The notes beneath the pieces are model-generated. The model was given only the letters and a program-made list of their open reading frames with translations. It was not told the origin of the DNA and did not search any database. A DNA stretch of 64,000 nucleotides from assembly GCF_900461455.1 (NCBI RefSeq), contig NZ_UGIA01000001.1:682001-746000 (forward strand), in the 5' to 3' direction. The first letter of the stretch is position 1. Each line of letters begins with the position of its first letter. A program made the position numbers and the translations under genes. This stretch comes from Helicobacter acinonychis. GTDB taxonomy: Bacteria > Campylobacterota > Campylobacteria > Campylobacterales > Helicobacteraceae. This document shows positions 21,115 to 30,508 of this stretch, one piece after another.

Positions 21115-22092
21115 TTATTGCGTTTCAAAACCCTTGATACCAAGCAAATTTTTAAAACCCTTTAAGGAATTTAAGATTTTTTCACGCTCTAAATGGCGTG
21201 TGATAAAAACGAGAGTGGAGCCGCTAGTATCCTTTAAAATGTGTTTGGGCGGATAAATTGCATGCATCACGCCGTTAATGCTCACTAAAAAATCCTCCCC
21301 AATGTCAATAATCCCCTTTATGCGTAAAATCTGTGTGCCGTATTTATACAATAACAAACTCAGCCAAATCCCAAACGCGCTCCATTCCATCGCCTCTTCA
21401 AAACTCATGCTTAAAGTCTCAAAGCCTTGCGAGTGCGGATTTTTTAGTGTTGGCAGCACAAATTTTCGCTCCCCTTTTTCGTGCGAGAAAAGATTTTCAT
21501 AATCTATGCTTTTCTCTATATTTTTCTTGTCAAAAATTTCCGTGCTAGGGTTGATGGCTTGTATTTGTTCTCTTAATTTTGCTAAAGCCGCACTATCGTT
21601 TTGTAAGTCCGTTTTGGTCAATAAAACGCTATCAGCAAAAATGATTTGCTCTTTAGCTTCGTTGTTTGTTAGGTGCATTTTAGCGTTCAATGCATCCACG
21701 CAAACGATCACGCTTTGAACTTCAAAATGTGCCCCTAAAAAGGTGTCGCTCAAAATCATCCATAAAATCGGTGTTGGGTTGGCTAAGCCGGTGGTTTCAA
21801 TGATGATACGCCTTAAAATTTCGCCGCGTGATTCATAAAGATTGATCGTATCTTTTAGAGACTCCACTAAATCTAAGCGTTTGTTACAACACACACACCC
21901 TGCGTTAAGATAAAGCATTTTTTCATCGCAATAATGCACGCTTAAAATACGTTGATCCAAGGCGGCTTGACCGATTTCATTGATAATTAAAGCTACGCCT
22001 TGGTGGTTAAATTGATTTAAATATTCGCTTAAAAAACTCGTTTTACCGCTCCCTAAAAAACCTGTGATGAGCGTGATAGGGATTTTTGGCAT
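21115..22092 (-). CDS. CobW/COG0523-family GTPase
   Basis: 325 residues. G3E-type P-loop GTPase, a group used as metallochaperones or in zinc homeostasis. Walker A GFLGSGKTS is at 11-19, INEIGQAALDQ near 38-48, the family metal motif GCVCC at 65-69, and the base-recognition LTKTDL near 160. The CobW C-terminal domain with short beta strands follows (RIKGIIDIGEDFLVSINGVMH). Metal partner unknown. It overlaps the upstream CxxC protein as TAATG, suggesting the two work together. HP0312. Confidence 0.85.
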   Translation of the reverse strand: MPKIPITLITGFLGSGKTSFLSEYLNQFNHQGVALIINEIGQAALDQRILSVHYCDEKMLYLNAGCVCCNKRLDLVESLKDTINLYESRGEILRRIIIETTGLANPTPILWMILSDTFLGAHFEVQSVIVCVDALNAKMHLTNNEAKEQIIFADSVLLTKTDLQNDSAALAKLREQIQAINPSTEIFDKKNIEKSIDYENLFSHEKGERKFVLPTLKNPHSQGFETLSMSFEEAMEWSAFGIWLSLLLYKYGTQILRIKGIIDIGEDFLVSINGVMHAIYPPKHILKDTSGSTLVFITRHLEREKILNSLKGFKNLLGIKGFETQ

Positions 22093-22460
22093 TAGTAAAT
22101 GGTGTTTGTATAGTGGTTTAAAAACGCCAATAGATTAGAATCTAAGGCGTCCATCTCTTTTTTGGCTAAATTTTGCGCTTTATCCCACAAATCGCCTAGA
22201 TCATTGACAATCACGCTTTGCCCTTTTTGATCGCACAGCATCAATTTAGTGCCTTGCCAATCATGGATTTTTAGCCCATAAAACGCCAAGACTTTATTGA
22301 GCAATCCCACCCATTTGAGCCTCGCTCTTTTGCGTTCTCTGACGTTTTCATTAGCACTAATAAGTGCATTTTGCACTCTCAAACTCCCACTACTCCCATC
22401 GTTCGCATCGGTCCAATGAAAAGAGTTAATAAGCTCCCCACACAAAACGCACATTTTCAA
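22092..22460 (-). CDS. Hypothetical protein with N-terminal CxxC
   Basis: 122 residues. The N-terminus MKMCVLCGELINSFHWTDAN has a CxxC and a nearby His that could bind zinc; a further Cys occurs in KLMLCDQKG. The rest includes a basic stretch (RERKRARLKWVG). It overlaps the CobW-like GTPase start, and the pairing suggests a metal-related function, for example as a metal recipient. That is inference only; I do not recognise a named family. HP0311 in 26695. Confidence 0.7.
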   Translation of the reverse strand: MKMCVLCGELINSFHWTDANDGSSGSLRVQNALISANENVRERKRARLKWVGLLNKVLAFYGLKIHDWQGTKLMLCDQKGQSVIVNDLGDLWDKAQNLAKKEMDALDSNLLAFLNHYTNTIY

Positions 22461-22585
22461 CCTCCAAAAACTAAATCATGCTACAATTCTACTGAAAATC
22501 CAAAGCTTTCTCACAGACAATTACAGATTAGGTGAGGAAACATAACACAAAGTGCAAAAAATTTGTAGTTAAGTATGATATTGAT

Positions 22586-22591
22586 TATAAT
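22586..22591 (+). promoter_or_regulatory. -10 box of the R-M operon
   Basis: TGATTATAAT, an extended -10. It rules out translation starting at the in-frame TTG (22591) and points to the ATG at 22618, which has GGGGA five bases upstream. Confidence 0.55.
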
Positions 22592-22617
22592 TGCACTTTT
22601 TTATTATGGGGAATTTG

Positions 22618-23742
22618 ATGCAGGATTATAGAACTCTTACGCTAGAAAATATTTACGCGCCAAATGAGATAACAGACGCGCTTTCGTTGTTGCAATCCTG
22701 CGGTATTGAATCGGTTGTCAGTACTTCAAATATCACGCTTTATTTTGACATTGTGGATTTAAAAAAGCTTGAATTGACTGCACCAAACACGCTGATTCAA
22801 AAGACATTAGAGGAATTATATAAGATCCGCTCGTTTTCTAGTCAAAATGGCAAAATCGTATTTAAGAGCTTCAACAAAGCCAAAAAAGTCGCCCATAAAA
22901 AACAAAATACAAAAACAAGATTGGCTTACGAAACTTACAAAAAAGAGTTTAGCAAAGAGACTAATGAAATTCAAAGCTATCTTAATCAAATCTATTGTGC
23001 GGATAGCTTGGAGTTTTTAAAAAAGCTCCCAAATAATTGCATAGATATAGTGCTAACTTCACCGCCTTACAACTTTGGCATCAATTACAACGCAACGCAG
23101 GATGCAAATCTTTGGCAAGAGTATTTCAACACACTTTTTGCCATTTTTACAGAGTGCATTCGTGTGCTTAAAAGTGGAGGGCGAATCATTGTCAATATCC
23201 AACCTATGTTTAGCGATTATATCCCTACGCACCATTTTATAAGCAAATCTTTTATAGATAGTGGGCTCATTTGGAAAGGCGAAATTTTATGGGAAAAGAA
23301 TAACTACAATTGCAAATACTGCACTTGGGGAAGCTGGAAAAGCCCTGCTGCCCCATATTTAAAATATTCGTGGGAGTTTATAGAAATCTTTTGCAAAAAT
23401 AATCTAAAAAAAGAGGGCGATAAAAACAACATTGATATAACCGATGATGAATTTAAAAAGTGGGTTTATGGCAAGTGGAATTTTGCACCAGAACGCAACA
23501 TGAAGCAATATGGGCATGATGCAATGTTCCCAGAAGAATTAGTAAAACGGTGTTTAAAACTATTTTCCTATCAAAATGATATTATACTCGATCCGTTTAA
23601 TGGTGCAGGGACGACCACAAAAGTCGCCAAACAATTAGGGCGCAGATTTATAGGTATAGACATTAGCGAGAAATATTGTGAAGTAGCAAAAGCAAGGTTA
23701 AAAGAAGCAACAGATTTATTTAATGTGAGAGATATAATTTGA
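22618..23742 (+). CDS. Type II DNA methyltransferase (beta class, TSPPY)
   Basis: 374 residues from the ATG at 22618, chosen for its RBS and the -10 box. Motif order is IV before I: TSPPYNFGINYN near 144-155, and FxGxG as DPFNGAGTTT near 333-342, so it is a beta-class enzyme. TSPPY usually marks N4-cytosine methylation, though N6-adenine is possible. An extra N-terminal domain of about 110 residues precedes the catalytic part. The stop overlaps the next gene's start (TTGA). Partner of the nuclease that follows; target sequence not predictable by eye. Confidence 0.88.
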   Translation: MQDYRTLTLENIYAPNEITDALSLLQSCGIESVVSTSNITLYFDIVDLKKLELTAPNTLIQKTLEELYKIRSFSSQNGKIVFKSFNKAKKVAHKKQNTKTRLAYETYKKEFSKETNEIQSYLNQIYCADSLEFLKKLPNNCIDIVLTSPPYNFGINYNATQDANLWQEYFNTLFAIFTECIRVLKSGGRIIVNIQPMFSDYIPTHHFISKSFIDSGLIWKGEILWEKNNYNCKYCTWGSWKSPAAPYLKYSWEFIEIFCKNNLKKEGDKNNIDITDDEFKKWVYGKWNFAPERNMKQYGHDAMFPEELVKRCLKLFSYQNDIILDPFNGAGTTTKVAKQLGRRFIGIDISEKYCEVAKARLKEATDLFNVRDII

Positions 23743-24431
23743 GTTCTATAAAAGATATTATACAAGATTATAGTGTTGTGGTTAAAGTGATTGATAAAGA
23801 CGCTCGGAATCAAGATAGTAGGGCGTATGGCGGAGTTATAAGAAGCGTTAAAAGCAAATTGCAAGAACATATCAGCGAAGAGATTGTAAAAATAGCATGG
23901 CAAAATATTGGTGGTAAAGCTAATAGGCTTGAAATAAATTCTAATAAAATAAAAATTCCCATCAAAGATAGCTACATAGAAAGCATAGCAGACAAACAAG
24001 TAAGGGCATATATATTGAAGCATAAAATGGATTATCATTACGGATTGAGCGTTGACAAGCATATATTTGTGGATAATCAATTTGTTATAGGAATAGAATG
24101 TAAAGCATATACAGAAAACGCTATGCTAAAGCGAATCCTAGTAGATTTTCATCTACTTAAGACTCTATATCCAAATATATCTTGTTATTTGTTCCAACTA
24201 GAAAGCCAATTAGGTGGCGATTATTCGGCCTTACCAGAAACCATATTTGGATCAAAAACCACGCATTCTATAATGAGCTATTTTGAAAATGTAGATCTAA
24301 ATATAGTAACTTTGCTAAAAGGCGAAAGAGACATAAATAAACCCATACATAAAAATTTCAAACCTTTAGAAGAAGAAGTTTTAAAGAAAACAATAAAACT
24401 AATGGAAAATGAATTGAAAGTTTATTTGTAG
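23739..24431 (+). CDS. Putative type II restriction endonuclease
   Basis: 230 residues from a TTG that overlaps the methyltransferase stop (TTGA), so translation is likely coupled. A PD-(D/E)xK-like core is visible: DKHIFVDNQFVIGIECKAYTE with the E-x-K at about 124-126 and a candidate acidic residue some 15 residues before it. Ile is mostly ATA and the gene is very A/T-rich, unlike its neighbours, which suggests recent transfer. Assignment rests on position beside the methyltransferase and the ECK motif; I do not recognise the specificity. Confidence 0.72.
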   Translation: MSSIKDIIQDYSVVVKVIDKDARNQDSRAYGGVIRSVKSKLQEHISEEIVKIAWQNIGGKANRLEINSNKIKIPIKDSYIESIADKQVRAYILKHKMDYHYGLSVDKHIFVDNQFVIGIECKAYTENAMLKRILVDFHLLKTLYPNISCYLFQLESQLGGDYSALPETIFGSKTTHSIMSYFENVDLNIVTLLKGERDINKPIHKNFKPLEEEVLKKTIKLMENELKVYL

Positions 24432-24433
24432 CA

Positions 24434-24459
24434 ATTGGTGCAAATTGCATTGCACCAAT
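24434..24459. terminator. Hairpin between the R-M operon and pgdA
   Basis: ATTGGTGCAA-ATTGCA-TTGCACCAAT is a perfect 10-base-pair stem with a 6-base loop, just after the nuclease stop and 12 bases from the convergent pgdA stop. It probably ends transcription in both directions. Confidence 0.6.
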
Positions 24460-24471
24460 GCGATTCAATCG

Positions 24472-25353
24472 TTACTTTTTTCTAGGGTTTCGTTTCAAGA
24501 AATCATCAGCGATTTCATTGAATGTTACCCAACGCACGCCCTCATGCTTATTGATATGTTCAATGATTTTTTCATGCATGAGCAACACTTGCGGACGCCC
24601 ACTCACATCAGGGTGGATCGTCATGCTAAATACCGCATAATCCATTTCACGATAAACCCAATCAAATTGATCGATCCACATTTGCCCTATATCGTGTGGG
24701 CTTACAAAACCAAAGCTATTGGGGGATTTTTTGATAAACATCATCGGCGGTAAATCGTCCAAATACCAATTCGCAGGGATTTCCACTAAATCTGTTTCAA
24801 CCCCACGAATTAAAGGCTTCATCCAATCCTTGGCTTCCAAACTATAATCAATCTTACTCCAACTATCCCCCACGCGCACGAAATAGGGCGTGAAATCATT
24901 GTGCATGAGCGAGTGGTCGTATTTGAAGCCGTGTTTTAAAAGCAATTCATTAGTGATATTAGAAAATTCCCACCACGGTGCCACATAGCCTGTGGGGGCT
25001 TTGCTGGTGAGATTTTTAATCAATTCAACGCTTTTTAACAAGACATCTTCTTCTTGCTTGGCCGTCATAGCGATAGGGTTTTCATGCGAATACCCATGCG
25101 CACCCACTTCATGCCCAGCATCTACGATCATTTTCATTTGCTCTAGAAAAGTCTCAATAGAATGCCCAGGTGCAAACCAAGTCGCCGGAAGGTGGTATTT
25201 TTGAAACAATTTTAAAAGCCGTGGAATCCCCACTTCCCCTGCAAAAAGCCCACGCGAAATATCATCAGGCGAATCCTCCCCACCATAGCTCCCTAGCCAA
25301 CCAGCCACCGCATCAATATCCACGCCATAAGCCACTAAAATTTCTTTTGCCAT
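24472..25353 (-). CDS. pgdA: Peptidoglycan / polysaccharide deacetylase PgdA
   Basis: 293 residues from the ATG at 25353 (AAGGAG five bases upstream; an in-frame GTG at 25359 is less likely). NodB-type polysaccharide deacetylase: it removes acetyl groups from N-acetylglucosamine in the cell wall and gives lysozyme resistance in H. pylori. Metal ligands fit Asp14 in [11 protein letters not shown] and His86 and His90 in AHGYSHENP. The later motifs YVAPWWEF and [11 protein letters not shown] complete the family. Downstream of the nitrilase-like gene on the same strand. HP0310. Confidence 0.92.
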   Translation of the reverse strand: MAKEILVAYGVDIDAVAGWLGSYGGEDSPDDISRGLFAGEVGIPRLLKLFQKYHLPATWFAPGHSIETFLEQMKMIVDAGHEVGAHGYSHENPIAMTAKQEEDVLLKSVELIKNLTSKAPTGYVAPWWEFSNITNELLLKHGFKYDHSLMHNDFTPYFVRVGDSWSKIDYSLEAKDWMKPLIRGVETDLVEIPANWYLDDLPPMMFIKKSPNSFGFVSPHDIGQMWIDQFDWVYREMDYAVFSMTIHPDVSGRPQVLLMHEKIIEHINKHEGVRWVTFNEIADDFLKRNPRKK

Positions 25354-25365
25354 AACCACTCCTTG

Positions 25366-26256
25366 TTAAGTGAGTTTTCCAAACCCCTTTTTAGTGAGTT
25401 TGGTGTCAAAATCTTGTAAATAAGGGATTTTTTGGCGTTGCGATGCGACCTCGTTTAAATCAAGATCGGCGATAATGACTTCGTTGGGTTTAGTAGCTTG
25501 CACGATGATTTTTCCATTGGGTGCGATGATGCGTGAATCTCCCGCAAACTCTAGCGTTTGTTTTAATTTAGGGTTCGTTTCTTCCCCACTATGATTGCAT
25601 GCACACACAAAACAGCCATTTTCTAACGCTCTAGCTTTGCTCAATAAATCCCAATTATAAGCCCTAGCTCTTCCAAATGCACTAGGATAGATTAAAACCT
25701 CCGCCCCCTGTAACGCTAAAATGTTCGCGCCCACGCCAAAGCCGATTTCATAGCAAATTTGCAAACCCACTTTCGCACTAAAATCCCCAAAATCAAGCGT
25801 GAAAATTTCGTATTTTTTGCCCCTTTTGAAGTGCGATTTTTCATCGCCCCACAAATAGATCTTACGGTGTTTACCAACGATTTTACCTTCTGGTGAAACG
25901 ATATAAGCACTGTCATAAAGTTTTCTATTATTTTTTTCAATACTGCATGCCACCACATGCACTTTACTAGACTTTGCAAAATCGCTTAACGCTCTTAAAG
26001 TCTCGTTTTTTAGCGTTTTCTCGCCATGTTTTATGGCTTTAAAATCTATCCCTAATCCACTATCTTTATCATTCACGCAATATCCGCTATCAAAAAGTTC
26101 AGGCAAGACAATGAGATTTGCACCTTTATTGTGGGCTTCTTTGGCTAGATCAAGGGCTAGTTGCAAGTTTTCATTCAAAGTGCAGGGTTTGGATTGCATT
26201 TGAATCACAGCGGTTTTTAGGATTCTTGGTATTTTGGCTGAGTCCTGTTCTTTCAA
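25366..26256 (-). CDS. Carbon-nitrogen hydrolase (nitrilase superfamily)
   Basis: 296 residues, starting at a TTG with GGGAG six bases upstream. The catalytic triad of the superfamily is visible: Glu53 in VLPELFDSGY, Lys132 in KHRKIYLWG, and Cys168 in QICYEIGFG. Likely an amidase; 26695 HP0309 is annotated as conserved hypothetical or N-carbamoyl amidohydrolase-like, and the substrate cannot be read from sequence. pgdA follows 12 bases later, so they form an operon. Confidence 0.85.
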   Translation of the reverse strand: MKEQDSAKIPRILKTAVIQMQSKPCTLNENLQLALDLAKEAHNKGANLIVLPELFDSGYCVNDKDSGLGIDFKAIKHGEKTLKNETLRALSDFAKSSKVHVVACSIEKNNRKLYDSAYIVSPEGKIVGKHRKIYLWGDEKSHFKRGKKYEIFTLDFGDFSAKVGLQICYEIGFGVGANILALQGAEVLIYPSAFGRARAYNWDLLSKARALENGCFVCACNHSGEETNPKLKQTLEFAGDSRIIAPNGKIIVQATKPNEVIIADLDLNEVASQRQKIPYLQDFDTKLTKKGFGKLT

Positions 26257-26365
26257 AATCCACTCCCATTTTTGTTTTATTCTATAAGAAGAGGAATTAA
26301 AAGAGGGTTAAAGGGGTTAAAATCAATATGAGTTCGTGTCAAAACTTATCAAAACAGCGATAAAC

Positions 26366-26758
26366 TTACCTATTTTTTAAAAATCGTAATAACGCACTAG
26401 AGAGCGAACTCACAAACACGCCTATAAGAAAAAATAGTCCATTAAAAAGATTAAACGCTAGAAGCGTTCCTAAAATGCCTAGTAAAACCCCATACCCTCC
26501 TAAACGCCACACATTGAAAGACATTTCCAAACCCAGGGCGAATTTTTGGAATTTTTGCTTTTCTTCTTTTTCTGAATTTTGTTTTCTTAAATCCAAACGC
26601 TTTTTAACGCCACAATACGAAGACAACGCCACGATAAAAAACCCTAAAAACCCCCCTTCAAAATTCAAAACCCCATGAAATTCTTTAAAAAAACAAACAA
26701 TGATCGCACTAATTATATTAATAGCAAACAAAATAAACAGGCATTTGATTTGACACAT
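26366..26758 (-). CDS. Small membrane protein, possibly ATP synthase-associated
   Basis: 130 residues with about four hydrophobic helices and a basic cytoplasmic loop (KKRLDLRKQNSEKEEKQKFQK) in the middle. It lies 12 bases after the AtpI-like gene on the same strand. By analogy to AtpI/AtpZ pairs it might assist F-type ATPase assembly, but I see no diagnostic motif. HP0308-like by position. Confidence 0.6.
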   Translation of the reverse strand: MCQIKCLFILFAINIISAIIVCFFKEFHGVLNFEGGFLGFFIVALSSYCGVKKRLDLRKQNSEKEEKQKFQKFALGLEMSFNVWRLGGYGVLLGILGTLLAFNLFNGLFFLIGVFVSSLSSALLRFLKNR

Positions 26759-26770
26759 AGGCTTTTTGAT

Positions 26771-27031
26771 TTATTTAGTTTTATGCGTGTATTTAGGGTC
26801 TTTAGCTAATTCTTCATAGTCTTTTTGCATGTTTTTATAAGCTTTATAGACATTGAGAAAGCTCGCTAACACGCCCCAGACAACCCCAAGCCAAAAAAGC
26901 CACGAAATGCGAGTGAGCTTTTCAAGCCCATAGCCTATAGCCACACCTATAAGGATCGCTACAACCATAGAAAGCCCCAAGCTCAAATAATTCGCCCCCT
27001 CTATAAACTTGTAGTATTTTGGCTTTTTCAA
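26771..27031 (-). CDS. AtpZ/AtpI-family membrane protein
   Basis: 86 residues with two membrane helices joined by a short polar turn: LSLGLSMVVAILIGVAIGYGLEKL, then WLFWLGVVWGVLASFLNVYKAYKN. This is the layout of the AtpZ/AtpI family linked to F1Fo ATP synthase assembly and ion supply. The atp operon itself is not in the window. It lies 4 bases after hemL on the same strand. HP0307-like. Confidence 0.7.
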   Translation of the reverse strand: MKKPKYYKFIEGANYLSLGLSMVVAILIGVAIGYGLEKLTRISWLFWLGVVWGVLASFLNVYKAYKNMQKDYEELAKDPKYTHKTK

Positions 27032-27035
27032 AAAT

Positions 27036-28328
27036 TCACACGCCCTTTATGATTTCATCAAAACTCTCATTCGCTTTTACGATCACCAAATCAATCATCT
27101 CTTCAGTCATAGGCTCACAAATAAAGCCGGTTTCAAAGCTTGAACATGCCAAATACACGCCTTTAAAGAGCATTTTTTGATGGAATTTCGCAAACATTTC
27201 TGTATTGCTTTTTAAAGCATCATCAAAATCGCACACCGCATTTTCGTTAAAGAAAAAGCCAAACATACCCCCTCTATTAAGCGTTTGTAAAGCGATGTTG
27301 TAAGATTTTGCACTCTTTTTTAGACCTTGAGTCAAACGAATGGCTAAAGCGTTCAAGCGAGAATAAAGCGTTTTGTCTCTTTTGATTTTATACAACGTGC
27401 TCAATCCCGCACACACCGCCAAAGGGTTACCGCTTAAAGTACCGGCTTGATACACCCCCCCAATGGGCGAAAGCAAGTCCATAATTTCCGCACGCCCCCC
27501 AAAACACGCCAAAGGAAGCCCTGCACCTATCACCTTACCAAAGGTTACTAAATCCGGCACAACGCCATAAAATTCTTGCGAACCGCTCAAACTCGCCCTA
27601 AAACCGCTCATCACTTCATCTAAGATTAGCACCGCTTGGTATTTTTCACACAAGGCTTTTAACCCCACCAAAAACTCTTTTTGGGCTGGCACTAGCCCCA
27701 TATTTCCTGCAATGGGTTCAATGATGACACAACCCACATTGCCTTTTTGAAAGCATTCTTGAACAGAGTTTAAATCGTTATAACGAGCCACTAGAGTGTG
27801 CTTGCTAAAATCGCTCGGCACGCCTAAAGAAGAAGGAGAGCCAAAAGTAGTGCACCCACTACCCGCTTTCACTAACAAAGAATCGCTATGCCCATGGTAG
27901 CACCCTTCAAACTTAATCAAATCGTCTTTTTGGCTATAAGCTCTAGCGAGCCGTATCGCACTCATCGTCGCTTCCGTGCCGCTATTGACTAAACGCACCT
28001 TATCTAAGCCATCATAACAAGAAATGATTTCTTTAGCTAAAGTGGTTTCCAACTCTGTGGGAGCACCAAAAGAAGTGCCTTTTTTTAACGCTTTAATGAT
28101 ATTTTCTTCAATCTCCTCATCAGCATGCCCAAAAATCAAAGGTCCCCAACTTTGCACAAAATCTATATAATGGTTGTTATCCACATCATAAAGATACGCC
28201 CCCTTACCCTTTAAGATAAAAGGCGGAGTGCCTTTAACACTCTTAAACGCCCTCACAGGCGAATTGACCCCCCCAACGATCACCTGTTTGGCTTCATTAA
28301 AATCATTGATACTATGCAACAACTCCAT
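27036..28328 (-). CDS. hemL: Glutamate-1-semialdehyde 2,1-aminomutase
   Basis: 430 residues. PLP enzyme that makes 5-aminolevulinate for heme in the C5 pathway. Conserved features: [14 protein letters not shown] at the N-terminus, [15 protein letters not shown] for phosphate binding, LDEVMSGFR with the PLP-nitrogen Asp, and the Schiff-base Lys in [11 protein letters not shown]. Followed closely by the AtpI-like gene and preceded 9 bases by the YceI-type gene. HP0306. Confidence 0.96.
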   Translation of the reverse strand: MELLHSINDFNEAKQVIVGGVNSPVRAFKSVKGTPPFILKGKGAYLYDVDNNHYIDFVQSWGPLIFGHADEEIEENIIKALKKGTSFGAPTELETTLAKEIISCYDGLDKVRLVNSGTEATMSAIRLARAYSQKDDLIKFEGCYHGHSDSLLVKAGSGCTTFGSPSSLGVPSDFSKHTLVARYNDLNSVQECFQKGNVGCVIIEPIAGNMGLVPAQKEFLVGLKALCEKYQAVLILDEVMSGFRASLSGSQEFYGVVPDLVTFGKVIGAGLPLACFGGRAEIMDLLSPIGGVYQAGTLSGNPLAVCAGLSTLYKIKRDKTLYSRLNALAIRLTQGLKKSAKSYNIALQTLNRGGMFGFFFNENAVCDFDDALKSNTEMFAKFHQKMLFKGVYLACSSFETGFICEPMTEEMIDLVIVKANESFDEIIKGV

Positions 28329-28337
28329 GATTTTAAA

Positions 28338-28892
28338 TTATCCCTTGATCATGCTTTCAAATTGGATCTCCACTTGCGACCAGGTCAAGCTCTCATGAAA
28401 ACTCTCGCATCGTTTGGCTAAGCTCGCTAATTCGTTTTTCAAGCCAAAATTCAAAATGTCTAGCACCCCTTTAATCACGAGCTTATTGTCTGTGATGGTG
28501 TATTGCATAGGCACTTTCACCAACTTTTCATTCATCCTCACATAAGCGGTGAGCGAACCTAGATGATCGCCCTCTACAACATTTCTAAAAGTGACTTTAA
28601 TCTGAGTACTTTTAAAAAGAGCGAAAAAAGCCTCTTGGACATTCTTATTTTTCAATTCATCACCCAAATTGACTTTCAAGCCATCCATGCTCGCATTCGC
28701 CCCCTCTAAAAGGGTTTTTAAACTGCTTTGCGATTTGCCTAATTTGTAAGTGATGTGATCAAAAGTCCCACTCACCGGTGCTTTAGACTTATTTTTAAAG
28801 GCTGTCCATGTCGTTTTAGCCGAAGTGAGATCCAAACTCACCGCCTGCAAAAGCCCCGCTAACAAAAGCGATCCCAAAACCATTTTTTTCAT
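28338..28892 (-). CDS. YceI-family periplasmic protein
   Basis: 184 residues with a signal peptide (MKKMVLGSLLLAGLLQAVS). The YceI domain follows (KTTWTAFKNKSKAPVSGTFDHI and later SLTAYVRMNEKLVKVPMQYTI), a lipocalin-like barrel that binds isoprenoid-type lipids. HP0305 was reported as acid- or stress-linked; its function is not defined. It starts the YceI-hemL-AtpI run; its upstream side is one of the synteny joins. Confidence 0.8.
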   Translation of the reverse strand: MKKMVLGSLLLAGLLQAVSLDLTSAKTTWTAFKNKSKAPVSGTFDHITYKLGKSQSSLKTLLEGANASMDGLKVNLGDELKNKNVQEAFFALFKSTQIKVTFRNVVEGDHLGSLTAYVRMNEKLVKVPMQYTITDNKLVIKGVLDILNFGLKNELASLAKRCESFHESLTWSQVEIQFESMIKG

Positions 28893-29019
28893 TCATTATC
28901 CTTTTATCGTGGAGTAAGTTAAAACGCTTGTTATTTTAGTGTAATTTAGGCAAGCTTACCCTTAAAATCACTCTTTTTATCCATGATTAACACTTTTTTA
29001 AAGAAAATAAACAAAGCCT

Positions 29020-30033
29020 TTACAAAAACGCTTCTAATTTATAGGCTTTTTTAGATTCTTTTTTCAAATCCATATAAGCGTTTAAAAGCATGTAATCTTC
29101 AAAAGGCAAGATCTCTAGATGCTCTTTAGCTAGATCATTCATTTCTAATTCTAATAACACAAACAAAAAAGCTTTTTGAGCCTTGTCGTCTTCTTGGCTT
29201 AAAATCTCAAAAAACTGGAACCATTTATCTGGGACAAGGAATTTTTGCGCTTTTTGCGCGAGCTTTAAATAATCATTCTTATCATAACCCACCTTTTTGC
29301 AAAGCTCTGAAATCTTTAAAGTATCTGTGTTTAAGGATTTTTCAAAAAAGGCTTTTAGAAAAGATTTCACGCATTCTTTATTCAAGTCATCTTGCATCGT
29401 CTTCAAAGCCTTTAAAATCTCTTTTTTATCCCCTTTTTGAGCGATTTCTATGAATGCATAGCGGCGCAAGTCTAAAGGGATTTGCTCGTTTGTTAAAACC
29501 TCAAAGGCGTTTTTTAAATCGTTATCAATGAAAGCTTTCAAGCGTTTAGAAAAATAAGCATGCTCATAAGCTAAAGAGTGCTTGGTGTGATCTTTAGGCT
29601 CAAGGGTGTTGTTTTCTATATTGTGGTAATGCTTAAAAAGGTTATCCACTTTTTCGCACCCACTATTTGGCGTGTTTAAATCAGCTTTTAAATCATAGCG
29701 GGCTAAGATTTGAGAAAGGTTTTTAGCAAGATCGCTTTTAAATTTCGTTTTTAAAAAAGTCTTTTGAGTGTCTTGGGATAGAATTTGTTTGAGCAATTTG
29801 TCAAAATCCCTTTTTTCATGGTATAGGCGGATTTTTTGGCTAATATTGTGTTTGAATAAAAAAACCCATGAAAAAAAAGCGAACATGCCCAAAACACCCA
29901 TAAGCCATACCGCTATGGGAAGGTTAAAACTATAACTCCCTAAATTGAAAGCATAAGCTTGCGGATCAATACTATAAACAAACACGCCAAAACCCACAAT
30001 AAACAAAAATGCAAAGATAATGTAAAAACGCAT
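29020..30033 (-). CDS. LapA-like N-terminal membrane protein, hypothetical
   Basis: 337 residues from the ATG at 30033 (GGAGG five bases upstream; an in-frame GTG at 30039 is weaker). Two membrane helices at the N-terminus with a short loop (YIIFAFLFIVGFGVFVYS and WLMGVLGMFAFFSWVFLF), resembling LapA-type membrane proteins, then a long helical cytoplasmic region. No catalytic motif seen. It lies 9 bases after rlmH in the recO-opposed minus-strand cluster accD-rlmH-this gene. HP0948-like. Confidence 0.65.
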   Translation of the reverse strand: MRFYIIFAFLFIVGFGVFVYSIDPQAYAFNLGSYSFNLPIAVWLMGVLGMFAFFSWVFLFKHNISQKIRLYHEKRDFDKLLKQILSQDTQKTFLKTKFKSDLAKNLSQILARYDLKADLNTPNSGCEKVDNLFKHYHNIENNTLEPKDHTKHSLAYEHAYFSKRLKAFIDNDLKNAFEVLTNEQIPLDLRRYAFIEIAQKGDKKEILKALKTMQDDLNKECVKSFLKAFFEKSLNTDTLKISELCKKVGYDKNDYLKLAQKAQKFLVPDKWFQFFEILSQEDDKAQKAFLFVLLELEMNDLAKEHLEILPFEDYMLLNAYMDLKKESKKAYKLEAFL

Positions 30034-30042
30034 GTGCACCTC

Positions 30043-30495
30043 CTATTTATGGTATGGATGCCTAAAAATAATGCTTAAAGCCCTATAAATTTGCTCGCAT
30101 AAAACAATCTTAGCCACTTCATGGCTAAAAGTCATCTCGCTCAAACTCCAAGCTTGACAATCTTTTAAAAATTTTTCTTCAAAGCCATACGCTCCAGCGA
30201 TAAAGAAATTAATATTGAGATAATTTTCTAACATTTTACTAAACGCAAAGCTATCGCCTCTCTCAGCTTTAGGGTGTAAGGCAATATTTATTGCTTTAGG
30301 GTTTAAATACGGCTCAAAGGCTAGAGAGTAGCTTTTTTGAGCGAGTTCTTTAGAAATTTTTTGAGCGTTGGCTATGTTTTTAGGGAATAAATCCACTAAT
30401 TCCAACTCGCAACCAAATTGTTTGCATTGCTTTTGATAAATTTTCACCAATTCTAAAGGCGAACTTTTAGCGATAGAATACACCACACAACGCAT
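30043..30495 (-). CDS. rlmH: 23S rRNA (pseudouridine1915-N3)-methyltransferase RlmH
   Basis: 150 residues from the ATG at 30495 (the TTG one codon before is an alternative). SPOUT-family fold; RlmH methylates pseudouridine 1915 in helix 69 of 23S rRNA. The C-terminal SAM knot is visible in NFFIAGAYGFEEKF and SEMTFSHEVAKIVLCEQIYRALSI, matching the family FxIGG.G and S..TF.H...R..L.EQ.YRA pattern. One difference is EVAK where R is usual. Between accD and the LapA-like gene. HP0949. Confidence 0.9.
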   Translation of the reverse strand: MRCVVYSIAKSSPLELVKIYQKQCKQFGCELELVDLFPKNIANAQKISKELAQKSYSLAFEPYLNPKAINIALHPKAERGDSFAFSKMLENYLNINFFIAGAYGFEEKFLKDCQAWSLSEMTFSHEVAKIVLCEQIYRALSIIFRHPYHK

Positions 30496-30508
30496 CAATC
30501 TTAAAACT

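Noticed and set aside
22591-22617. Upstream TTG start of the methyltransferase
   Set aside because: It overlaps the -10 box; the ATG at 22618 with GGGGA fits better.
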